A stretch of 64,000 bases of DNA from Ostrinia nubilalis (taxonomy: Eukaryota > Arthropoda > Insecta > Lepidoptera > Crambidae), in NCBI RefSeq assembly GCF_963855985.1, contig NC_087114.1:3559001-3623000 (forward strand). Reading direction: 5' to 3'. Positions 56,454 to 64,000 of this stretch are shown piece after piece. The notes under the pieces were generated by a model. It saw only the letters and a program-made list of their open reading frames with translations. It was not told the DNA's origin and did not search any database. A program made the position numbers and the translations under genes. The stretch's first letter is position 1, and each line of letters opens with the position of its first letter.

Positions 56454-59400
56454 TTATTTGTTGCAGTCACTCTCGCAAGCAGCCTGACACTCCTCTAGAG
56501 TGTTGTAACGGTTGCCGTTGCCGTCACATCCTCCGTAGATGAACTGTTTGCATCCTTCCAAGTCAGTATCGTAGCCGAAACTGGAAAGAGAGGAAGGAAG
56601 TTAATATTTATCAATTATACAGGGTGTTAGGTCAGGTTAGGCAAGCATTTCCTCATGTAAAAAAAAGGTTAGGTTAGGCTCATAATATACCCATTTACCT
56701 AACACCCTGTAGAGGGTGGAATTTTGTAATGCCACCTGCCCCCCTAGACAAAACGCACTTTTTGATCGAATCGAAAATCGAATCCGTCAAAACTCCATAC
56801 CAAAAAGGGGCTTTTCGACCACTTTTCGACTGGTTTGCGATTATAATTTGCACTTTGTCTAGACCCACTGAAGGGAAAGTATAGTTCCAAAATACTGAAC
56901 TGTCCTATCCATGACATTGACAGTGGGGCGCCACCGTCAATACCGGATCGCTGGTTCCGATTTTTGCCATGTTGGAAACCATAATAGGGTGAATATCCCA
57001 AACACGTTTTTTACGCGGCGGAGCTGAGAATCGATGGGAGAAATGTAACTAGAGCGATGATTTTTTTTCTGTATATAGTTTATACAGCGTTTTACACGAT
57101 AGCAAAGTCTTCAGGACAATAGGTAGTTATTTTATGTACTAAAAAAATTTTCAAAGACCCAAAATCTAATAGCGGTGGCGCGTCCTAACTCTATTTCTAC
57201 TCATAAATTGTGTTATTCCTTCTTTCTCGGGGATTCTAGTAATTTAAAAATAGTATAGCCATAAAATACATTAAATAAGACTTCCAAATGATATGAAAGA
57301 AATGTGATATTTCATATTTTAAGTGTTTTAAATAGCCTTTCAAAACTGTCCCACGAAAAAAAGCAATTACAGTGGCTCAATTTCGACACTCTCTTACTTC
57401 TCCAAAGAAGCTTTGAGAGACGTAGAGTTCTTCTTCCCTGCATCACTCAACTGTGTCCTCCTGATCGGGCTATAAAGACTTGCGACTTGTGGTATTGTTT
57501 TTCCAGCAGACCCGTAAATATTTGTATCAGCGGCATAGGAATACAAAATTTTTCAATTTCGCTGGCAAGTGTATGAGTGAAAGCTACTTATTTAGATGCT
57601 AAACGATTCTTTAACATGATTAAAGTTTGGTGTTTTGTTGTATCTGCATACAGAAATTATTGATCAGAATTATAGTTTTCTTTATAATTTGAATTTTGTA
57701 ACAGTTTTTCAATTCCGGTGGCGCAATTTCGGTGGCTCCGGTGGCGAATCTATTGCCGGAATTGGTCTCATTGGCTCTGGAGCATTGTACCTAGGTCTAC
57801 TAAGGTCTCAGTCATAACTACAATATCGTCAGTGAATCGAAGTTGTGTGATGTACTCGCCGTATCTTGATACTGAGCTTGGTCTAGCTCAGAAGCTTGAA
57901 AACCTCTAAGTGGGAGGTAGTGAAGACTTTAAGAGATTATGGTGTCTCCAACTCTGAACCCTCGCAGCAATCAGATAAGTTTCGAGTTCTGATCTTGGGG
58001 GAGGGCTGATATGATGAAGTTTTCATACAAATACTTCAGAAGTTGCATGTATCGACAGTCAATTTGACGCCATTAAAGAGACTGTAGCACAGCCCAGGTC
58101 TTGACCGAATCGAAGAAGGTACAAAAAGGCCAATAATAATGACTGATTATAGTCCTCAGTCTTCTGCATAATTTGACGCAGCCTTAAATATGTATACGTA
58201 GTATTACGAATGTCTTTTCGAAAATGAGGTTGTCTGGGAGACTGGATGTTGGATAGCGAGAGTGTCATGTTTCAGGAAAAAGCTGCCTCACCTAACTCTG
58301 GACCATCGCCAACGTCCATTCCATTCCAGTCTCTAGCACCACCACCATGTCTTATTTTTTGGTTTATCGACCAATAAACATGGTGGTATTTAAGAGAACT
58401 TTAGTACTAGCATTCCATCTGATTTCATAAGCTCAGTTGTGATTTCATTATCTCCTGGTACATACCTTGTTGTTTTTAATAGGGCATTCTAATCTCACTC
58501 AAGCTTAAGTCTAGGATATCTTCGCTAAAGTGTCGGAATAATCTCGATCTTTAGCCTAATTACTAGTAGTGCTTCTTAATCTCTCCTAGCAGCTTAGGCA
58601 TTTACCAAAATGGTTCTGCTATCCTCGTTATTCATGTTGGTATATTCAATTTGGTCCTCGCAAATACATACTTTCGATTTATTACAAAAAATCGTCTCTA
58701 TAATACACTTTGTATCAGCGTGAGGACTTGGATAGCTATTTATACATCGATACTAAGCAGAATCTTAAAAACAGATGAGAATAGTCCTGAAACAGCTAAA
58801 ATTTCCCTAGTCTCGTAGGTTGCAATCTATTCTGCCACTCGAGATGAAAATTCGTGGGGCTTTGGAGCTGGATTGGCACTGGTCGTGGCTTAGGCTTCAT
58901 CAGTCGACAGCTTTTGAGCATCTTTTATTCGGCATTCTTCTATTTCGGTGATGACTTCTTCTTCTTCCTCGGTCCCTCACTGATGAAGATCGCAACCGTA
59001 GATAGTGTTCCTTCATAGACTGCGGTCATAAGCTGTGTGGTGATCGGTGATTAAATTGCCTGTTCGTCTAAAAATGATTACTACATTTTGATTTTTGCAG
59101 TACTATTAGGGTGCAGCTCAGTACGCTTTTACAGTTCTGGCATCTTTTGCTAGGCCTTCTCTCTCTATGAGGCTGGCTGGATTTAGTCCTCCGTTTCTTA
59201 ATTGTACTACTTTCATCTAGCTCATTGTCGCTAGGTTTGCATAGTTTTCCGTTAAATTACCCTGTCACAAATATGTAATGTGTTAGTTCAGTAGCTGGTA
59301 TAGATCTAGAAATATCTTCATACTTAATCTCCAGTTCGCATGGTCTTTAGCGAATAATTAGTTGCGTAATTCTGAGTATAGGATAGGTATGATACCATCA

Positions 59401-61265
59401 TGAAAACTTGGCTAGCCTGGACCAATATTTTTACTTATGGAAGATAAACCTAACACCAACCTGGGGCAGTTGGTCGCCCTCCCGGGACTAGAGTTGGTTT
59501 CTGGGTTTGAGGGTCATGTATGATGTCTTTGTGATGACTCTAGAATAACGGGGCTGTTGGCGGCTAGAGCCAGTTTTGGATTTGTTCTCTATGGAGGGAT
59601 TTTGCCGTTATCACCATGCTTAACAGGCTGGTTGGTAGTTACAGTATGGTAGTATAATACCCGGAAAGATGCTGCAGCCCACCCTCCAGTATTTTGATTC
59701 CTTAGTCGGCTATTACGACTCACGTGGGAAGATTTGATGCTTTTTTAGGGTCACAACACAGGCCTGAATATTGTTTTTAATTACAAACATCTTTACTGGA
59801 TAATAATACTTAATTGATTACAAATAAATAAGTAATTGAGACAATCATCCGTAACATTCCCAAGTCCGCTGTATAAATAAATTTCGGTGGATTGGTTCTT
59901 AATTCCGGTGGCTCAAATACAATTTCGGTGGCTCTTGATAATTTCAAATTGACATATCTCGAGAAGTATTAATAATATTTTGATCTCTACCATATCATTG
60001 AATAATAAAAGTTATTTACTATTATTTCTGCCACAAAAAAGTTTTGGAAAGTGGAAATTAAAATTCGCCACCGGAATTTGGCAAAAAACGAGTTTGTTGA
60101 TATTCACCCAATAATATAGTTGAACGATGGTAGCGCCCCCCTGTCATTGAGTTTGGTGGGACAGTTCAGCGTGGGTCATCTATACTCTTAATACTGTAGA
60201 TAGAAAATTTTATATTCTATGTTCGATTATTGACTAAAGTAAAAAGGTCTTGCAAAAATTGAAGAAAATAATTATTTTAATAAGGAAAATAAAATACTTA
60301 CGCAACCTTCCCGCCTCTGCATGGTCCGGTCTCAAGAGGCGAGGTGCAGTCTGGGGCTGGGGCTGTATAATAAAATAAAAACTTTTTTTTCATCGAACCT
60401 TTTGGCGGGAAAGTGAAACGTCATGCACCTAATGTATAGAGCTATAAGAGCAGGCGCACACCGTTGATTTTTAGTTGGCCGATAGTTGTGCCCGATTTCA
60501 AATTGTATGAAGAATCGGCCAAATCGAATCGGCGTAGTATGCGCACTCCCATACATGCCCATACTGATCAACAGCCCGACTAAACTATCGGCCGACGAAA
60601 AATCAACGGTGTGCGCCTACTCTAAAGGATAGAGAAGGTAAGCAAAATTCTTATTGTATTTTGGAAAGAATTAAAACTAAAGTTCGCTACAGCTGCTGCA
60701 TTAGTTTTGTTGTCTAACCAAACATTAAAACATGCAGCGCTAGATCCGCTTGTTCTCAACGAGTCACCCACCACACCCAATCGAGTATGTAATTGGGAAA
60801 AATATTCCATTTAGTCACACTGTTACTCGTTCGAACATTTGTACCTATCTTCCCAAACGGTCACACATTAAGTAGGTACCTTTAATTTCAGAATAAATTC
60901 GTTAAAAAACAGTGAACAAAATACTGACATTAAAAATCAAAATATTTTTTCTAAGGTTTACTGTCAGAAAATACAGGTTTTAGTGTGACCGGCAGGGAAT
61001 ATAAGTAAAACAAAAAATAACAATCGTTAATTTATTTCGATGACCTTTATGTCCGTTTTCACCATCAATCCCTAATTTTTAAGTGACCCCTATGAAAACA
61101 AAATTCCTGTATGTGTTGTGTTACCATAGGGATCACTTAAAAATTAGGGTTTGTTGGTGAAAACGGGCCTAAAGCTTTCGGTAAAATAGGTAGGTACTTA
61201 CCGTCACTGCTTAAAACGTTCGCAATGGCCACCAACATGAAAATAATGAAACTTAATTTGAACAT
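56454..61265 (-). CDS. Secreted Kunitz/BPTI inhibitor B (P1 Arg, seven cysteines)
   Basis: Exons 61265-61202 (signal peptide MFKLSFIIFMLVAIANVLSS), 60362-60302 and 56580-56454; 252 nt, 83 residues. Same intron positions and phases (1 and 2) as Kunitz A. Mature start APAPDC. Spacing C-x8-C-x15-C-x7-C-x12-C-x3-C is exact. The loop is GPC-R-GGK, so P1 is Arg and trypsin-like targets are expected. It keeps the additional C-terminal Cys (ESDCNK) but has Leu where A has the partner Cys, leaving an odd cysteine that could pair between molecules. The second intron (3.7 kb) holds a MITE broken by a 3.1-kb insertion. TATAAAA at 61348-61342. Confidence 0.92.
56620..56709. mobile_element. Smallest relative of the 3.1-kb TA element (90 bp)
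   Basis: 'cagggtgttagg' and 'cctaacaccctg' ends with TA outside; two GGTTAGG stretches inside. Starts 39 bp from exon 3 of Kunitz B. Confidence 0.7.
56741..56865. mobile_element. MITE, 'ccctagacaaa' family, copy 2
   Basis: Nearly identical to 13598-13723 over its whole length, including 'gaatcgaaaatcgaatccgt'. The identity suggests recent movement. Confidence 0.75.
57780..58490 (-). pseudogene. Decayed RTE-type reverse transcriptase
   Basis: Read on the minus strand in shifting frames: VPGDNEITTELMKSDG (the 'PGPD-IT-ELLK' block), then WAVLQSL-like and CRYMQLLKYLYEN, then YGEYITQLRFTDDIVVMTET, where FTDD stands for the catalytic F-A-D-D. Multiple frameshifts and stops. The mutated YADD-type motif shows it is dead. 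Confidence 0.7.
58500..59880. other. Interior of the 3.1-kb insertion, diverged, no gene
   Basis: May include 5' parts of the same RTE relic (a 'cttcttcttcctcggtccct' region near 58960), too diverged to trace by eye. A tail-like block 'cttagtcggctattacgact' lies near 59700. Confidence 0.35.
60449..60622. mobile_element. MITE, 'ggcgcacaccgttgattttt' family, intact
   Basis: 174 bp. Ends 'gagcaggcgcacaccgttga' and mirror 'caacggtgtgcgcctactc', with further inverted 'agttggccgatagt'. Intact relative of the split copy at 36735-37080. In intron 1 of Kunitz B. Confidence 0.75.
61050..61170. mobile_element. MITE, 'cccgttttcaccat' family, copy 2
   Basis: 'gtccgttttcaccatcaatc' left and 'gttggtgaaaacgggcc' right; shares 'gacccctatgaaaacaaaat' with 44641-44757. 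It ends about 30 bp from the donor of Kunitz B exon 1. Confidence 0.75.
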
Positions 61266-61339
61266 TTTAAATTAATTAATTTAATTGTGTTCTGATAAAC
61301 TGCGAGGATGAAAAACATGTAGAACAACGAGTTGTTCGC

Positions 61340-61420
61340 AGTTTTATATTCAAGTTTGTTTGTAAAAGAATTGTTTTTCTGTTGCAGACTTGTTTAAGGG
61401 GAAGATGTATACTTACCTAC
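61340..61420 (-). promoter_or_regulatory. TATA promoter of Kunitz gene B
   Basis: Minus-strand TATAAAA at 61348-61342, 77 bp upstream of the ATG, preceded by 'cttttacaaacaaacttg' and 'cttccccttaaacaa'. Same module as at 42041-42175. Confidence 0.65.
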
Positions 61421-61499
61421 TCATTTAAGATATGTTTATTGCGAATAATGTCCCGCCACAGTATAATGTTAAATAAACTGATTTTTATAGTATATTTTA

Positions 61500-61790
61500 T
61501 TAAGACTTAACTTATAAGTACCTACCTACTGAATACTTCTCCTTAAAATTTGTTTGATCACGATCGACACCTAAATAAAGAAATTGACAAAAGGTTCACA
61601 TTAAAATACGACGAATAAAGCCAAATTTCGATTTTACCTTGATGTTAATATATTTATGTATTTTCATCAGTTACAGAACGTATCTGCGGTAGTCGACATT
61701 TGTCTAGTTTTCATTTTAATGTATGAGTTTTCCACAAGGTGGACCGACGACCTCATAAAGGTAGCAGGAAGGCGCTGGATGCAGGCCGCT
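61500..61790 (+). repeat. Uninterrupted copy of the segment around the 51939-55309 element
   Basis: Continuous counterpart of 51672-51938 plus 55310-55500. At the junction it reads 'accttgatgttaatatattt', so it lacks the inserted element and shows the pre-insertion sequence. Confidence 0.65.
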
Positions 61791-62045
61791 ATCCTACCAA
61801 CTAGATTTTGCAACCAGGTTTGTTCCTCAACCCATGTATAATGTCACAACTTGTATTTTATGGTAATGCTCTACATGAAGGGAAAAAGACATTAATGATT
61901 AATTCCTTTTTATAAGTTTAAACAAGCAGGTCTTTTTCTTAACTCCTTATAGTGTCAGTTTGAAAGCATAGTATTAAAACAAGGACTTACTAACGCAGCT
62001 TAAAGTACTAAACGTGTCATAACAACTAATAGCCAACTTTATATA
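61791..62045. other. Spacer, nothing recognised
   Basis: AT-rich sequence between the duplicated segment and the large palindrome. Confidence 0.4.
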
Positions 62046-63866
62046 CAACGTGTCCCAAAATTCAAGGATAAGCCGGCGCCGCAGGGTGGACATAGTCATG
62101 ACTGCTTTAGGAAAAATAAGGAAAAAAATCTATCTCAATTATTTTTTAAGTTACACAATAAATTATGAAATTCGTCGAAAATTGACACCCCTTATGATAT
62201 TTTACATTACCACGACTACAATTTTTCAAATACTTCACTTTTTTTGTTTGTATCGGCAACTTAAGTAGTGCTGCTGTCCACCCCAATTCTTAAAACCCTC
62301 AGAATCCTTGCAGTTTTTACACAAAAGTTAATCAAAATATGATATTTCCTTAAAATTTTGAACGATTTTTACTTACACTCCACTTTGACTCGTCGTTTTG
62401 TAAAATAACAGTATGAACACTACTGCGGCAAGTTTTTTATAAAGTTGACGCAACTATCCAAGATTCCGAAATGGTATAATACTCTAAGAAAACTAGTCGC
62501 AAAAAAGATAAATGCGTACCATTTTTACAAGCATTTCGCTTGTAAGTTAGTATGAGATAAATCTTGCAACTGAATTTAAAACCAGTTCTCCTTAACCAAT
62601 TGAGCTGAAATTTGGTATACTTGTGTAAGTACGATGACAATGCAATATTATGGTACCATTGAGCTGGATGGAGTATGGAGGTGGCCATAGGACCTCTTAA
62701 CGAAACGGCGGAATTACATCTAGTTTGGGTTCGTTGGACTTGTCTTTTCGAGCACTTTAGTGCTAGACGATGTTCAGGGTCCTGATGATGAAGTCAAGAG
62801 GTGGCAGGAGCTGGCCATAGGAACTCCTAAACGAAACGGCGGAAGCTTATCGAGTTTGGGTTCGTTGGATTTGTCTTTTCGAGCACTTTAGTGCTAGATG
62901 ATGTCCAGGGTCCTGATGATGAAGTCAATTATAATTTTCAAACAAAGTCAAGCTTGTTTTTAAATAAGTTTTTTTTATTACAACTTTATTTTAAGCTTTT
63001 TAGTTGTTTCTCAATCTCATGGCCTAAGTGCTCGGGAAGACAAATCCAACGAACCCAAACTCGATAAGCTTCCGCCGTTTCGTTTAGGAGTTCCTATGGC
63101 CAGCTCCTGCCACCTCTTGACTTCATCATCAGGACCCTGAACATCATCTAGCACTAAAGTGCTCGAAAAGACAAGTCCAACGAACCCAAACTAGATGTAA
63201 TTCCGCCGTTTCGTTAAGAGTTCTTATGGCCACCTCCATACTCCATCCAGCTCAATGGTACCATAATATTGCATTGTCATCGTACTTACACAAGTATACC
63301 AAATTTCAGCTCAATTGGTTAAGGAGAACTGGTTTTAAATTCAGTTGCAAGATTTATCCCATATTAACTAACAAGCGAAGTGCTTGTAAAAATGGTACGC
63401 ATATCTTTTTTGCGACTAGTTTTCTTAGTGTATTATACCATTTCGGAATCTTGGATAGTTGCGTCAACTTTATAAAAAACTTGCCGCAGTAGTGTTCATA
63501 CTGTTTTTTTACAAAACGACGAGTCAAAGTGGAGTGTAAGTAAAAATCGTTCAAAATTTTAAGGAAATATCATAATTTGATTAACTTTTGTGTAAAAACT
63601 GCAAGGATTCTGAGGGTTTTAAGAATTGGGGTGGACACCAGCACTACTTAAGTTGCCGATACAAACAAAAAAAGTGAAGTATTTGAAAAATTGTAGTCGT
63701 GGTAATGTAAAATATCATAAGGGGTGTAAATTTTCGACGAATTTCATAATTTATTGTGTAACTTAAAAAATAATTGAGATAGATTTTTTTTCTTATTTTT
63801 CCTAAAGCAGTCATGACTAGGTCCACCCTGCGGCGCCGACTTATCCTTGAATTTTGGGACACGTTG
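62046..63866. mobile_element. 1.8-kb foldback element with arms of about 900 bp, TATA flanks
   Basis: Left end 'caacgtgtcccaaaattcaa' and exact mirror at the right; similarity continues to the centre near 62970. TATA lies on both sides (62042-62045, 63867-63870). Each arm repeats a tandem pair of 'gaaacggcggaa' blocks (62703 and 62837). Mirror-image open frames of 72-88 codons appear once per arm as a result of the symmetry. Arm identity is very high, with small differences such as 'gacatagtc' versus 'gacctagtc'. Confidence 0.8.
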
Positions 63867-63873
63867 TATAATA

Positions 63874-64000
63874 CTAGCTTTCCGCCCGCGGCTTCGCCCG
63901 CGTGGAATTTTGTCTGTCACAGAAAAACTTTATCGCGCGCGTCCCTGTTTCAAAAACCGGGATAAAAACTATCCTATGTTCTTTCCCGGGACTCAAACTA
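63874..64000 (+). repeat. Lepidopteran non-LTR/SINE tail, cut by the window edge
   Basis: Starts 'ctttccgcccgcggcttcgc' and follows 13008-13236 essentially base for base as far as the window goes. Confidence 0.75.

Larger units (their letters stand above)
56987..60110. mobile_element. 3.1-kb insertion with 'gggtgaatat' terminal inverted repeats
   Basis: Left end 'gggtgaatatcccaaacacg' then 'ttttttacg'; right end mirror 'cgagtttgttgatattcacc'. ATAATA occurs on both outer sides. Near each end are GGTGGC-rich pieces ('ccggtggc' at 57715 and 59920). The centre includes a decayed RTE reverse transcriptase on the minus strand. I cannot assign a superfamily. Confidence 0.6.
56890..60171. mobile_element. 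MITE of the 'ccaccaaactcattgacag' family, split
   Basis: 56890-56986 and 60111-60171 together equal one member of the family seen intact at 10247-10397 and 28802-28947. The inserted 3.1 kb (56987-60110) carries its own inverted ends. Confidence 0.75.

Noticed and set aside
62050..63862. Four short open frames repeated in mirror image
   Set aside because: They follow from the palindrome and contain no recognisable domain.

Overview
The window looks like genomic DNA of a moth or butterfly (Lepidoptera). It is AT-rich, its genes are split by standard GT-AG introns, and the intergenic and intronic space is packed with short repeats typical of that order. These include elements starting near 'cccgcggcttcgcccgcg', RTE-type LINE tails ending in a '...gtggacgtcctatggctgaaatgatgatg'-like stretch, tRNA-derived SINE heads and many families of small inverted-repeat elements. 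No search was run: gene calls rest on hand-spliced reading frames, splice sites and recognised protein motifs.

Layout. (1) At 3.5-3.8 kb lies the 5' end (two exons, minus strand) of an unidentified gene, head-to-head with the main gene. (2) 4.4-31.7 kb holds one large plus-strand gene of 16 coding exons (790 residues), with an N-terminal PWWP domain and a LEDGF-type integrase-binding domain (IBD). It belongs to the HDGF/LEDGF chromatin-reader family, of which Drosophila JASPer is the likely counterpart. Its introns hold most of the repeats, a 1-kb GC-rich minisatellite, decayed tandem copies of one of its own exons and a complete nested gene. (3) The nested gene (20.9-22.5 kb, plus) and a minus-strand gene at 33.5-34.8 kb share a C-terminal region of about 70 residues. 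They look like paralogues of an unnamed, fast-evolving, mostly disordered protein; the second also has two SUMO-interaction-like motifs. (4) 35.6-36.6 kb encodes TMA7 (64 aa) on the minus strand. (5) 42.2-45.5 kb (plus) and 56.5-61.3 kb (minus) are two secreted single-domain Kunitz inhibitors with the same three-exon structure but different P1 residues (Leu versus Arg) and cysteine counts. An orphan signal-peptide exon with the same promoter lies between them at 46.9 kb.

Mobile DNA. Between 48.5 and 55.3 kb is a nested set of inverted repeats. It contains an intact first exon of a THAP zinc-finger protein, an inverted frameshifted copy of it, and an element (51939-55309) with 30-bp terminal inverted repeats and a perfect 8-bp target duplication, split by a 5'-truncated LINE with an RNase H domain. 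The 8-bp duplication, TIR length and nearby THAP sequences suggest P-superfamily remnants, which is an inference. Other mobile DNA includes a 3.1-kb TIR element in intron 6, a 3.1-kb insertion that splits a small element in the second Kunitz gene, a 1.8-kb long-armed palindrome at the right end, and more than ten MITE families. Several sit inside one another and so reveal empty target sites.

The host genes do not form an operon or single pathway. The PWWP/IBD protein and the two paralogues are probably nuclear, TMA7 is ribosome-associated, and the Kunitz proteins are secreted.
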